A stretch of DNA of 64,000 nucleotides from Symbiodinium natans (Eukaryota; Sar; Dinophyceae; Suessiales; Symbiodiniaceae). The position numbers and the translations under genes are program-made. Position 1 is the stretch's first letter. Every line of letters starts with the position of its first letter. The stretch spans positions 64,001-128,000 of the forward strand of contig CAJNDS010002518.1 in NCBI GenBank assembly GCA_905221605.1, given 5' to 3'. This document shows, in pieces, positions 9,713-22,810 of this stretch. Under the pieces are notes generated by a model. It had not been told where the DNA came from and did no database searches. It was given only the letters and a program-made list of their open reading frames with translations.

Positions 9713-10932
9713 TGAAGTTTAAAGGTGCGTGTCAGCATTTTTGAACTGCCAGGCGTTCCTCTGCTGCACGGCTTTCGAAAGAGAAACATTCACTGCTGCA
9801 GTGCTTGAAGCATGAGTCTGCTAAGTTCTGCCGAACTACACAGGAATTCCTCAAAACCAAGTGGATCGCCAAGGGTGACCGGGAGCCACGTTCGAACCCC
9901 TGAAAGCCTGCGCGTGAGCCGCAAGAGTCTGCGTCTGACTCACGAAACGTACAGGTTTACCGAAACCTCGAGAATAAGTGAGGGTGAACATGCAATCAAC
10001 ACGCACACAAGGATCGCCCAACCAAGCAAGCACGGACCTCATCCAATGAAAGGAGACTTAGAGTGCCTATGCAAAAGAACCATTCGCAGTGTTCTGATGA
10101 AGCCAAATTCAAGAACCCTGCCAACTACAGATCTGAGGGTGAAGGGGCAGTCTCGTGCGCGACCGCACTGAAACCCGCATCTTCATCCATGGCGTTCCCT
10201 GCAGATGGGCACTTGTGCAATAATAGCTTGACGTGTTGTTTGTTTTTCAGGGAGGCGGAGCGGACACAGGTGCAACTTTTCTCTTCCCAGCATAGTCGCA
10301 CCCTCCATTTAGAAGGCTCTGGTCCGCTCCAACCGCGGCTCCAGTTCCTTGCCACCCACACTGTCAGCGTCGGGTCAGCGCATTAGCAGGTTTTTGCTTT
10401 TTTTCAATCGAAGAAAACAACCAGCCAAAGCTCCGCCCTTTAGCCCCTCTTAATCCCCTTACCCCTTGAACACCCCCTTAAGCTTTCCTTCAGAGCCCCT
10501 TGAAGCCTCCTTTCATCCACTCTTTGAGACTCTATCTGGGTTAACGGCCCCATTAAGCTGCGGCGGTTTGTTCGAGTGTGGAGGGCGTTGAATCCGAAAG
10601 TATGCCCAAAGCCTGTGCCCGCAACCCTGAATCCGAAGCTAGGGTTCTTGGGACGGCTTTTGTTTTTTTTTCTCGTTGTTTGGTTTGTTTCGTGTTGATT
10701 GGCGGTGGGATCTTCTGCCGTTGCTCTGGCTATGTTTCACTTCCGACTCAACCCACAAGACCGGCCTACTGAGCTGACGCAGTAAAGAGGCACCCGTTTC
10801 AAAAAAAAGAAGCTTCTCATTTCTCTGTACGTTGGCGGGTCGAAGTTGACAATGCAGCTGCGAGTGAAGTAGTTGGGAAAGACGTAGCCGCGTTGACTGG
10901 CTCGTCGTTGTATTTGTAGTTGCCACGTTTGG

Positions 10933-11494
<562 letters not shown>

Positions 11495-11772
11495 CCTCTT
11501 TTCTGGCTCTTTGCTTGTCTCTGATTTTGCTTTTGTATGTATGTTTTCTGAATATTTGTTGTTCGAAAGTGTTGTGAATCGTTTGACCCTTGCGGCTTCT
11601 ATATATTTGTGAATCGTTTGGCGCTTGACGCTGGCGGCTTCTAGAGACCAGAGGTTTTGGTTTACTTTGTAATTCTGCAGCTGAGACGTCGAGTTTCGTG
11701 GATTTTGCAACTGATGGATTCTGCAACTGTAAGGTCTCTGTTCCGCTTCTTGGACAATTTTTCCTCGGAGGC
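11495..11772. repeat. 275-bp direct repeat, copy A
   Basis: Begins CCTCTTTTCTGGCTCTTTG and ends CTCGGAGGC. A second copy is at 12081-12353. Inside, a shorter unit GTGAATCGTTTG...GCGGCTTCTA is itself repeated twice. Copy A directly abuts the TAG microsatellite. Confidence 0.9.
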
Positions 11773-12080
11773 TACAGACATAGCGGGAGAGTGCTTCGCA
11801 CCCCCATTTTGCCGTTAGGCAAAACATCCAAGTTCTCAACCTGAATTTGTTCTCAGAGTCTTTTCAAAGACATCATTGGTTTTTCTTCAATGTGTCGTCC
11901 TCGGATTGACTGTCTTGAGACACAAATCATTGAAATATTTTGAAAGAATTTAGCTGGGTTGCAGTTGTTGTGGTTGTTTGTTATGGGTGTGATTGGGTTC
12001 TAGTGCGGTTGTGGTGTGGTTGTTGTTGGTTGTCACGCGTCGCCATTGTTTGATTTGGTTTGCTTTGTATTTCTTCCTGA

Positions 12081-12353
12081 CCTCTTTTCTGGCTCTTTGT
12101 TTGTCTCTGATTTTGCTTTTGTGTGTTTTCTGAATATTTGTTGTTCTATAGCGTTGTGAATCGTTTGACCCTTGCGGCTTCTATATATTTGTGAACCGTT
12201 TGGCGCTTGATGCTGGCGGCTTCTAGAGACCAGAGGTTTTGGTTTACTTTGTAACACTGCAGCTGAGACGTCGAGTTTCATGGATTTTGCAATTGATGGA
12301 TTCTGCAACTGCAAGGTCTCTGTTCTGCTTCTTGCACAATTTTCTTCGGAGGC
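12081..12353. repeat. 275-bp direct repeat, copy B
   Basis: Roughly 90% identical to 11495-11772 by eye, same orientation, about 310 bp downstream. Both copies keep an open minus-strand frame, but its peptide matches nothing I recognise. Confidence 0.9.
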
Positions 12354-12736
12354 CCACTGCTCTGCCGTGGCAGACGCAGCCTAAAGTGCGAGAACAAGTC
12401 CAAATTGTGTCTGTGGAGGTCGTGGTTCTCAGCAATTGATCTTTTCCACGTTGAGTGCGTCTGTGCGGCAACAGCTGCCTAACACTTGATGCAGTGAATG
12501 GTGATGTGGCGATGCTGCATTGCGTCTCGCATTTTGCGCCTTTTTTGGAATGAAACAAGGTCTGGCACACGACTGCTCCACTTTATCTCTGTGTTCTGAA
12601 GCTGCGGCGTTTGCCCTCAGAGATGAGCCCAAGCCCGCTTTCTCCGTTTGATGCTTGGCTGCAAGTCTTCTTCTCCACGCTGCAAGGCGTAGCCACCCGA
12701 AAGGGCCGTTGGTAAGCTTGTGCGGGCGGTTGCATG

Positions 12737-14200
12737 CTCAGCTAGGACCACTCTCACTGCAACCCTCAGCACGTCGCGAGGCCGGACTTTGCCCTCCGCA
12801 TGCATAGCTATGCAGGCCCTTGTTGTGGCATCAAGCCTCCGTTTGGTTTGGCAATTCGCTATCAGCTCTGGACGTTCAGTTCGAGGCATTGTGCCCTCAG
12901 CACATGCGAGGCCGCAGGTTATCACCAAGACAGAGTTCCCTTGCCAAGCCCTCTATCTCTATGCGGCCCCCGCGTATAGCTTCCGCTCCACGTGTCTTAG
13001 GACCACATCTTACACCATCGGATTTGCTTTTTAGGCCATAAGTGAGGCCACGACCAACCACCACATCCACGTCACACGGCGAGGCAATTTGGCTCCAGCT
13101 GAAGATAGTGTCACATACTCTGCTCGGCGTCCACGTGCTACGGAGGCAAGCATGTCCGGCTCCTTTCTACGTCCCCGTTTCCTTACCACAGCAGCCAGCA
13201 CATGCACCATCCTCAGACGCCAGAGCCGCCTTGCCCCAGCAAGTGCCCATACAAACCACTCACCAGACAGTGAGAGCCAACATCTTCAAACAACCTCCAG
13301 CGGCTGTGCCGCGAGGACCTAGACATCTGCAAGGTTTAGCCCTGTCTGCGTGCACGGACAGACCCCAGCCCTTGCAGGAGTCGTGGATGTAATACAAAAG
13401 AGAAGGCCTGCCATGTCCGGCAGGCTGATAAACATTTGTTGCCTTCAGATAGGAAAAGCGAGAAGATCGGGTATCCCCTATCAGTATTCTGTCCCGACCA
13501 ATACCAATCCATACGAGCCCTCAGCTCGGAGCGAGGCCGAAGAAGGCATTCTCGGACTATCTGTCGGTCAGGGAGCAGCCACCAAAAGCTGCTTTGCAAC
13601 TTGCACTGCGCCGCACCACAGTCCTACTGCAAGCTCATTGGCAACGGAATTCTCACTGGCACCAGCAAAGGAGCTTCACGACACTGTATTGTGTCCAGGC
13701 AGTTCCACCAGGATTGGGCCAGACCTGTTCTACCTGCGAAGAATACCCTGTTGTGCTCAGCTTGCAGATCCCCGAAACCAGCAAACTCGGGTTCAAGCAC
13801 ACGGCTATTGATCAAGGACACTCCTGTCAACAACTGCAAGGATGCCGCTTGCAGTGCGACGTTGGCCTGCACTGTCTGCACGTGCCTTGGCCGTTGTTCC
13901 GTGTTTCGGTCTCAACCTTCGTTTTATCCACGCCAGAGAGCGAGGAACCCAAACTCACCCAAAGCACACAGCCCTCAATCCAATTGAGGGTCGGTGGGAT
14001 TTGCTCCTCCAGAGGCAGCAGGAATCTTTGGTGAGCAACAGGCTATAGCGTCACCCCTCAAGCAATGCAAGGCTGTAACTCTCACTGCGACCCAGAGCAG
14101 ACTATAGGCCACAAGGCTCCCTCAGCGACGCGAGGACGGAAAGTTTCCCTCAAGCGAAGCGAGGCCGAAAACTGCACACTCGAGCGCTCGGAGTCGGTGC
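12737..14200. repeat. Cluster of short bulged hairpins CCTCARGC-loop-GCGAGG
   Basis: Copies at 12763-12783, 12894-12914, 13518-13539, 14119-14138 and 14147-14167, plus a decayed copy at 14055-14073. Each has stem CCTC(A)GC / GCGAGG with a 3-5 nt loop, usually followed by CCG. No gene is supported in the surrounding 12.4-14.3 kb. Confidence 0.75.
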
Positions 14201-14448
14201 AGCAGTTGGCGGGCTGCCGCTCTATGACAGCTTTGCCGGTCAGCCGGCCTACGAGAAAACACAGTTTCAGAGGACCTCAAAACGGAACCTACCCTTAGTT
14301 ACAAGCCCACGACGGCACTAAAGACGCTCTCTACCTGAGCGGGCCCATGACGGGCGGAGGCTGCCATGAGATACGGAGGGGGAAAAGTGTGCTGACCACG
14401 GTTACTGCCGTGGGCCGAACCCTGCCTACCTACCTCCAACAACTCTTC

Positions 14449-14454
14449 TCATCG

Positions 14455-14487
<33 letters not shown>

Positions 14488-14488
14488 C
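14449..14488. repeat. (TCA)n microsatellite
   Basis: About 13 TCA units, followed by looser CATCGTCATCATC clusters near 14565-14680. Confidence 0.9.
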
Positions 14489-15326
14489 AACGTCAACTAT
14501 TTGTTCAAGCCTTGAAGCCTCAAGCCGCGTGAGATTCTGATCCGGCATGGGCCTGGGCGTCATCATGGTCTTGATCATCATTGCCATTAGTCAATCAATT
14601 GCTGATCGGTTCGTCATGCCACATCGTCATCATCATCGTCGTCGCCATCGACATCGATTGGTCCATCATCGATGAACGAATCGATCCATCGCAGTCAACA
14701 GTCAACGGTGAACGTTTGTCGCCTAGCCTACGTTGCAAGTCATTTTGACAGAAGTGATGTGCAAGGCTTCCGCTTGGGTCAGTCAAGTTTTTGCAAGCAT
14801 GCGCTATTGTGGAGTTGGAGACTCTTATTTTTCCCATAGTCTGTGTGAGTTTGTAGCCAGCAGCGCAACAGATGCACACGTCGAAGATGGGAACTTCATA
14901 AACTATTTGCATTACTTTGGTATACCTTGGAGGTCAGAGATGCAGGTCGTGAAAGTACCACAGAGGTTAGACTTCTGGGTGCTTTAGGCGGGGTGCTAAT
15001 TTTTTTTGGTGCATGTAGGGCCCCACAGTTTTCCTGCCGGTATTTATTCACTTGGCACGCTGTTGTTTCTAATTCGTTCTCAACAGTTCAGTACGTTCTG
15101 ACTGCGTTCGTCTGCTTTGCTTCGAATGAGCATGAACATTTTCCTTCCTTTGGAAGTTGACAGCTTCAGAGGGCAAGTCCACTCGCAAGAGCAAGCCTCA
15201 GTCTTTGTCCATTTAGCCTTGTTCCGGGCCGCCCTCAGAAGCAGTGGTTAAACAAAGCATGGTGAGTGTTACTTTGCATTCTGCAGGTTTTTTGGTCAGC
15301 GCGGCTTTGGGCCATGGCTCCTATGG

Positions 15327-15980
15327 GGTCCTTTCGCGCGTTGTGGAGACATTGTTTGTGCACTTCGGGGGAGCCGCTCCTCGGCTCAAAACTGTAGCCT
15401 TCTTCGAAACGCCTGCCAATCGCCCCTAACCCGGCACACTGGCAGGAACCGAATTTTTTGGCAGGCTCTGTCGCTAGAAAGCCTTCTGTAGCAAGCAGCA
15501 GCTTCCTGGCAAAGTTCGCATTCACAAGTGATTCACATGTCACACTGCCTCCTGGCACTTCGCTTGTGCGCCCATGTTGCGGCTTCACGCCGGACTGCGG
15601 TATCCACGTGGAGCACTCAGGGAACTGTCTTTTAAATGTCTTAAACTCAGTCCCCCAGAGTGCGGGATTCTCGGAGTTCAAGGCCGAATCAGCGGCTCTG
15701 TGAAGTTCACCCGTCTTGTAGAGGACTGCGGCGAAACGCAAGCAAGCGTGCTGCTTGTCATGTGGTGTCGGTGCAGGACAGCTTGCAGCTACACTGCAGA
15801 AGTGGCTCCCGTGGATTCTTCTTCAAGAAGTCTGAGGCTGGATCTGAAAATGCGATTTGAACGAGGACAGGCATGATCAAACATGAAGTCGACAGGCCCT
15901 TGGCAACGGCAACGTAATCCTTACATAGTCTGGCCTGCAAATAGAGAAAATGACTGGTTTCTGCTCGTTGCCTCAAACGT
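15327..15980. repeat. 655-bp dispersed repeat, copy 1
   Basis: Matches 33845-34505 in the same orientation over essentially its whole length, with long near-identical blocks (for example 15642-15760) and small indels. Fragments of open frame are shared (LKLSPPECGILGVQGR and SVKFTRLVEDCGETQAS) but are broken by indels, so coding capacity is doubtful. Copy 1 ends about 50 bp before the first exon of the FkbM-type gene. Confidence 0.9.
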
Positions 15981-16032
15981 GGTTCCATGTTCAATGTTTT
16001 TTGTTGCTTATTCCACTTCCGCAGGTCTGAAC

Positions 16033-17527
16033 ATGGACTTTCGGGCCAAGTACTGGCTTTGTGGATTCATTTCTGCATCTGCCTTCTTCGAGATATTCAG
16101 GTCCAATGCACCTTTGACGAGCAGCAGCTGTTGTCCTTGCCCTCATCGTGAGGAACCTGTCAAAGTCACGGGATCACAGGTCGTACCAATGGCGACGAGC
16201 ACAGGCCAAGGCAACGCGCAAGAACTTGAGGCTGGAATGGTTGAAGGCCCTTCGCTCGACGAACCGAATGCCCTGGATGCGGAGGCGGCAGAAACACCAG
16301 CACCAGCGTCACCAGCACCGGCGGCACCACTCACACGAAGCACACTGACCAGCTCGGGCCACGAGATGGATGGGACGGATGGGTGGCCCAGGCCCTCAGA
16401 GTTTGCTGCTTGCAGGAAGATCTTTCTGGACCTGGGTGCGAACCGCGCCACGCACATCCGCAAGCTCTTCGAACCAAAGAAGTACAAAAAGTCCCCATAT
16501 CTTCCTATTTTCGACAAGCTCTTTGGATCCGGCACCTACCGCACACAACCTTCGTCCGTCACGGGCTTATGCGCATTTGGTTTTGAGGCGAACTCGAGGC
16601 AAGATTAGCTTGTAAGAACGGTTTGGCAACACTTTTTCTCGGCGCAGTCTGACGAAAACATGCCTTGGCTTTGGAGGAACATGTAATGCATGATTAGAAA
16701 GAAGCCTGTTACGCCTTGTCAAGATCCCCCTAGCAAGGTGGAAAAAAACCCACCGGCAAATCGAGAAGGCTTACGCGGCGAAAGGATGGTGGGTGACGCT
16801 TGAAACAGTGTTGTAATCTGAGGGGCAAGGAGGGTTTAGGGTTTAGGGTTTAGGGTTTAGGGTTTAGGGTTGGTGGACCATGTTTGTGCTGGGTTGGCAT
16901 TGAGCTACTGCGGCTCCGGCACCACCTGTACCAACTGCATTTGCTGGCTGGTCTGCCCGCTGAGGAAGATCTTGAATGTTGCTGTGGGCAACACCAGTGG
17001 AGAGCGAGACACTTGACTCAAAGGACGACCAGGAGGGTATTGTCTAGTAATTATGTGCAAGCCTGTGGTTACTGTGGTAGGTGCTAGCCTGAGTTGAGGT
17101 GTTTTACAAGAACCGCAAGCCAAATGCCGACAAGAATGCCAAAAGCGACTGGGCTGTCAGCCGCTTTGCCATCAACTTTCCCAACGCTGCAAAAGCCAAT
17201 GTTGCATTCACCGTGCCCCTGCTTGACTTCCCCACCTGGCTGGAAGTGTTAAACATGCATGCCCCACCGGGTCCAAGACTTGTGAAGATGGACATTGAAG
17301 GCAGCGAGTACGAGGTTCTGCAGACAATGATGAACAAGCAACTGCTTTGCGAGAGAGTCATTGACCAGATGACGATCGAGTGGCATCCTTACAAGGAGGT
17401 TGCTGCCGAAGGAGGCGAACTCAAGCAGTTTGTGATGGCTGGGAAGGGTTGCCGCATGGGCCCGCAGACCAATGTTACAGCACTTGACTCGGAGGATTAC
17501 CGCGATGATGGGCAGCCCTTGCCATGA
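16033..17527 (+). CDS. FkbM-family methyltransferase, multi-exon
   Basis: Likely a SAM-dependent O-methyltransferase of the FkbM type, anchored in a secretory membrane. Exon A (16033 to about 16598) starts MDFRAKYWLC with a hydrophobic segment at residues 7-22 (type II anchor), then a Pro/Ala-rich stalk. The SAM-binding motif is FLDLGANRATHIRKLFEP at about 131-148, followed by AFGFEAN at 181-187. It probably ends at a GC donor (CGAG|GCAAGA). A short exon near 16973-17014 (NVAVGNTSGE) and the last exon (about 17099-17527) complete the fold with VFYKNRKPN and the FkbM signature VKMDIEGSEYEVL. The middle is incompletely resolved, since some expected core residues between motifs were not found. 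A TTTAGGG array lies in the intron. The substrate is unknown. Confidence 0.72.
16829..16870. repeat. TTTAGGG array inside an intron
   Basis: Five to six perfect TTTAGGG units within the predicted intron of the FkbM-type gene. Confidence 0.95.
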
Positions 17528-17922
17528 GTTGGCTGCGTCGGATTCGTTTGCCGGAGCCTTTTGGGAAAGCGCAGCTGGGTGCAAACAGAGTTGAGAAGCC
17601 TCGGGGATTGCAGGCAAGGCTGTGCATGTGCCACATCAACCCACGTTGGAGACGAGGCGAGATCTGCCGCTTGTTTCTGCTACCGGTAGTGACATCGAAA
17701 CCTTGTCCCCGAGCATCGGTCAAATGGGTTCGGGGTGTTCCATCGTCTTCGCAGATTGCAAAGCTTTTTCGAGTATTTGACAGCCTGAACTCTAACATTT
17801 CACTCCTCCAGCGTTCCATTCAGAGTTGACATCTGTTGCCTGGCAGGCTTTGATGGCACGAGTGGGGAGGGATCTCGGGGTATACTACATGAGGTAGCTA
17901 GGACTTAGCTGATGGCAGTGCC

Positions 17923-20579
17923 ATGCCAACTGCCCGGACTGCCTTATGCATGATGACCATATCGGTCGTGTCCTTCTTGTCTGGCGTCTTCTATGCAAGT
18001 ACAATGCAGCAACCCGGGACTATGCCAGACCTTGACGCGTTGCTGGCAGCACGTGGCATCTCTGCTGAGGGAATCAGAGCTAGCGGAACGGAACCTGCGC
18101 AGCCCGCGGAGCCCGCGGAGCCCGCGGAGCCCGCGGAGCCCGCGGAGCCTGGGCATCCCCCGACCACAAGTGCTGTTGCGGGTGATGTCGTTGTCCGACC
18201 ATGGGATGCCGCGGCGCAGAATTCCAGAAGCGACGCCGTGGAGCAGCAAGTGCTAGAGGCCACAGCAGAAGCAAGTGACCTCGCTACAAGTCAGGTCTTT
18301 CTGCCACAGACCAACGCAAATCAGAATCTCAAGGAGGGTTTGTCTGCTTTGTGCATGTAGCTTCGGGGTACTAATTCCGACATCTGATTTTGGTCCTTTG
18401 GGGTCACCAGGCTAAGGCTTTGCAAGGACTGGTGTACATAGATATGCATAGATATTGTGCAGAGCAGCACACGCAGCGATACCCACACCTAAGCAGCAAA
18501 CAAGGGTCGCAATGCATCTACATACTGGCTCAGGTTGACACATCACCAAACGCTCTAGCCTGACTGCCCACAAGCCCTGTGCCAGATCCACAGTGTCAAG
18601 CCCTGAATCTAAAACAAGGTGAACGGCAGGTTCGGAACGTAAACAAGCCAAGCAAAGAGAGCCCCAAAGGCCACTAGGGCCCTGAAACCTGAAAAACCTC
18701 GATCCGCCAGTCCCAGCTGACATTTACATGTGGGGGCGAGGGGGGGGTACCTGGGAGACACCCTACGAAGACTGGGAGTTTCTGGGGAATCGGAGTCTCT
18801 CAACAGTTGCAGTGTCGGCACACCGACTACCAGCACAAGTGGGCCTGTAAGTCTGGTCATGGTCGGAATGCTTGGCGGTCGGGAAATATCTTCCGTACGG
18901 GCCCATGTCTTCCGTACCTCGTTTCAAAGAGACCGCGGTAGCAGGGCAAAGCCATACCGCACAATGCTTGTGGCAAGAAGGAGAGCCTTCGTGCGATGAA
19001 GGAACTTGAGACACGTGCAACTTTCCGTCTGCTGTGGGATGATGTTGCTAGTGCTTTGGTTGCATTCTCTCTAAGAGGATTTTCGGGTCTCTGTTCTGCT
19101 TCCAGGACTCCGTGTGGGGACTGCTGCCCGTTCCGCCTCTGCCCCGGCAGCCTCCACTGCGAGTCCCTGATCCGACTGCTTGCCCCAAGGCGAACTTTAA
19201 GAACTTCGAAAGGTTGACGCGTCTGCAGTGCATGTGCCAGTGTTGCTACTTGGTACGGCGTGGGACCGGCCAAGTCACAACCTAAACCCACTGAGCATCA
19301 CATGTGCAGCATGAAGCTTCAGAACTCAGCACCGCACGGGCTGCAATGAGAGTTCTTGCGGGTGTGATTCCAGGGATAAGTCGATGCCTCACGTTGGGCA
19401 GATTGTTTTTGGCCTTGTCAGGTGTACACATATGACCTGGAAAAGCAGCCCTTCCAGGACGTGGACCTCAAGACGGTGAGCCTGGACGTGGCATTTGGCA
19501 AGCCCAGCGCGAAAAGAAGGAAGAGGCACATTCGAGCCATCTCTCTGCAGCAGTTTCGGACAGCCCTCATCTTCTGGTACCGGCTGAAGAAATCCCGACG
19601 CTGCCGTGCGAAGACTGCGGAGGAAGCTGACCTCTTCTTCATTCCCCTCCTGCTATCTCCGCAAGGCGTCTCCAAATGGGCTCCGGCCTGTGACGCGGTC
19701 GTGGGAAGCTTGAAGGAGCTTCTGGAAAAGCTGGTTTTCTTGAATAGGAGCACCTCGCACAAGCACTTCATTGTTGCTCCGACGGCCTTCTGGTTCCTCG
19801 CGCGATGTGAGGGCATACTCTCATGGCCCAGGGAACCGTTCGAAGATATTGCGCTGGTAACCCAAGAAGTTGGCTTTACTCACGAGCAGCTGTCGCAGTA
19901 CCAGCCGCTGGTCACCCAGAATCATTTATCGATGGCTCCGCGCAGAGGCGAGTGGAAGAACACTCAGAAATGCATCTACGATCCCAAGCAGTACCCTCGA
20001 TTGTATACTACCCCATATCCATCCTCACTGGAGACTGTTGTAAAGGACCACAGGCGAACGACTTTAGTCTCCTTCATTGGAAGAACAAATCACGGCGACT
20101 TTGGCGTGCGTTCTCAGATAGACCACTGGTGTCGCGTATACGAGGAAGGCAGCAAGTTGGTCTGTGCAGGAACTCAAGACACAGACATCGAGGCTATGAT
20201 CGCGCTCAAGCAAGACTCAATATTCTGTCTGGAGCCCATTGGTGATTCGATTGGTCGGAAGTCCGTCTCTGACTCATATGCAAGTGGATGCATCCCTGTC
20301 TTCTTCGGCCCTGCTCAGGCCCTGCAATACCCCATTCAGTGGGATGGGTGGCACGATGCAGCATTTGTGGTCTTGGACCGGCTACTGTTCATGGACGGCG
20401 CTCTGGACCCTGTTATTGTCTTAGGCCGGATCGCCTCTGATCAGGTCAAGCGGATTCAATCCAACATTGCCAAGTATGGAAACAGAATGCTGTACAGCAC
20501 AAAGGACTTCGAGGCCAGGTTTGCAAAGATTCTGGGCACTGCTAGTTGCTACGAAGGGCTCATGGGCGTGGGTTTCTGA
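17923..20579 (+). CDS. Exostosin-family (GT47) glycosyltransferase, type II membrane
   Basis: Exon 1 (17923 to about 18336) encodes MPTARTALCMMTISVVSF with a signal anchor at about residues 9-26, then a stalk containing five tandem PAE repeats from a 9-bp repeat (GCCCGCGGA, 18103-18147). Exon 2 (19422-20579) gives the exostosin domain: YTYDLE at its start, EEADLFFIPLL, FIGRTNHGDFGVRSQ, and the diagnostic CLEPIGDSIGRKSVSDS then SGCIPVFFGP. The stop is TGA at 20577. The roughly 1.1-kb intron has an ambiguous edge. GAG|GGTTTG joined to TGTCAG|GTG keeps the frame, with a G repeated at both ends. The domain would add sugars to glycans in the Golgi. Donor and acceptor sugars cannot be read from sequence. 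Confidence 0.85.
18337..19421. other. Intron of the exostosin gene
   Basis: About 1.08 kb without a supported exon. G-rich stretch near 18730-18748. No telomeric repeats. Confidence 0.6.
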
Positions 20580-20639
20580 GCATCATGATTCCAGAACAAC
20601 CATAAGCCCTCCACATCCCTCAAGTTCCTTAAGCAACCA

Positions 20640-22230
20640 TAAACATCCCACAAAAAACCCCTAAACTCCCAGAAGCATTCCTGAAGCTTTTTCAAACTTC
20701 CTCGGGTTTTCCTCAGTCTCTGTGTGCTCAGGTTGAAGACAGCATCGCTGTGCTGCTGCGCCAGCTTTGGTCAGATGCCCTTGCGTTGCATGAAAAAAAA
20801 CCCCGTCCTGACTTGCGCAGAAGACCTCTAGACGACTCGAGCGGTCTAGTAGCCTGGGATCTGTGATCCACTTTCTGGGAAGATGCCTGCAACTTGGAGC
20901 ATGAGAAGGTGTTACGTTGGCTCTCCTCTCCTTCACTACGGAACCCCCCTTGAAAGGAACACTGCCTAGCGCCGCTGACGCATAATCATTGGCCGATGCA
21001 TGGATCAAGCTGTCATTTCTCAGATCACACAAGGAGGCACCTTTTTCATGGTTCGTGTCCTGCCCAACGTGTGTATTTGCCCTTCCGGCTTGCTCAAGCT
21101 GATTTCTGAAAGCCAACTCAAGAAGGCGAGCGACAAGCATCGCGCACAAACATTAGCAACTTAAAGCAACCCGGACTGGCACCAGCCACGAACTCAGCCC
21201 TAGCATATCCTAGCGAGCCTTGAGTTGCAGACTTGTAACATATTGCTGCAGTCATATGACCTCAACAAGGCACCAAGTTCGGTTCAAGTTAGTTAACCTT
21301 CTGTTACGATGTTTCCGGACAGTACTTTTGAACGACGTGGACGGGTATGACGTTGCTGATATGGTGGAGGCGCCCCGCAAATGTCACCGAAAGACCTTGC
21401 AATCTGCGCATATTTTGCTGACCGTTTCGCTCGGAGGAGCTTCCAGCAGAGACACCTGGAGGCAGCCCATTGCTGGATGTGCAGCTCAGTATTTCACGGC
21501 CATGCTTCTTTTTCTTGGGTTAAACATTCTGTGTGTCGCCCACCTTGGTCCGGCCCGGCGTGCCGAGGCGTTTTAGGTTTTTGGAGTTTTGGAGATGGTT
21601 TGATACCGTCCATGCCGAGTCCGCCAGTCGACTCAGTGGCCAGGGTTTCGGGGAGGCGGGGGGTGAGGGGGGGGGTGGAAGGAGGGATTTCGTACATCCG
21701 TTCTACATGACCAACCCGAAAAGCGGGGAGGGTGGGGGCCATGTTCAGAGGGGATTTAGATCGTGTTGAAAGAAAACCCTCTGATGCCTCACGGTCGAGG
21801 TCGAGGCGAATCCTTTTGAATTTTGGCTCGTGCCCTTGACGGAACGAAGCAGGCTTAAGCCGCCACGAAGAGGATGATCTTGAAGAGGATGAGGTGATTC
21901 GTTTGCTGCACTTCGGTTGCTTGTTGCTTGCAGCCGTCTGTCCAGTGGAAAAGTCCCAAGCCCGTAACGCTTCTCAGGACGAACCCTGCTGCCGGATATG
22001 CCGACAGGGAGAAGAGGCCTGGAGTGGCAGAAGCACTGGATTTGTAGCATGATTGCAAGCACACATGGCATAAAGCGGCAACTTTGTCATTGGTGCATCT
22101 GATGGCAAGTGGTCACGACTCTGAATTCTGAGGCCGGCAAGCTCTACTGCCCATGCAGATGTGCTGGCAGTATCAAATGGATACACGAGCTCCTGCCTTG
22201 GCTTCCTGAGCCGCCATTTACTGTGAGAGC
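20640..22230. other. Intergenic, no supported gene
   Basis: A 162-codon minus-strand frame (21149-20661) shows no known motif. G-homopolymer runs occur at 21658-21735. Nothing else stands out. Confidence 0.5.
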
Positions 22231-22241
22231 TCTCACGAATC

Positions 22242-22276
22242 AGGGTTGAGGGGTTGAGGGTTGAGGTTGAGGGTTT
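22242..22276. repeat. GGTTGAG repeats
   Basis: Degenerate telomere-like GGGTTGAG units. Confidence 0.75.
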
Positions 22277-22315
22277 AAACTGAGCGTCAACTGTACATAA
22301 GCTGCTTGAGGGAAC

Positions 22316-22352
22316 TAGGGCCCTATAGGGCCATTGGCCCTATAGGGCCCTA
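22316..22352. repeat. Perfect 37-bp palindrome next to TATAAA
   Basis: Arms 22316-22333 and 22335-22352 are perfect 18-bp reverse complements (TAGGGCCCTATAGGGCCA) around a single T. The right arm runs into TATAAATA (22350-22357). Confidence 0.9.
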
Positions 22353-22771
22353 TAAATACGTGAACCAGCCAGCCATTGTCAGAAAGGGTCGGACACTGTG
22401 CCACCACCAGCTCTTCTCTTTTCGATCCTGTTTTCAGGGCATGTCTGCAAGCTTGGCTGCGAAGTCACGAGCGTAAGACGGTTCTGGCCTCAGAGTCCAG
22501 CAGCTGTCACGCTGACTCAAGCTGTTTTGTCTGGACATTTTCCGTGTGAGGCCTGTGAATTATGCGGTCATTCCTTCGACTTTGTTCCAGTCTTGCTCTG
22601 AGCAGCCGGTACTTGCAGCATCCGTGAAGTGACGCGCTGTGCGCATCTGGAATCGGTCCATGGCAAGGTTTACTCGAAGAATGCACCGCAGCGGCTGACT
22701 ATCTCAGACTGGGTGTCTCAGCCTGTGTTCTCGTGCCCGCCGCTTTGACATCCGACTTGTGACCCTAGACC

Positions 22772-22810
22772 ATAAACCCCAAACCCTAAACCCTAAACCC
22801 TAAACCCTCA
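22772..22810. repeat. CCCTAAA telomere-like array
   Basis: Five units, first one CCCCAAA. Confidence 0.93.

Noticed and set aside
9812-10171. 119-codon + frame as a gene
   Set aside because: No motif, no splice support and low-complexity flanks.
12737-14200. CRISPR-like array suggested by spaced short palindromic repeats
   Set aside because: Spacing is irregular, repeats are about 20 bp with variable loops, and the host is eukaryotic.
15235-15741. 168-codon minus-strand frame in the 655-bp repeat as a transposase
   Set aside because: No catalytic motif, and the frame is not kept intact in the second copy.
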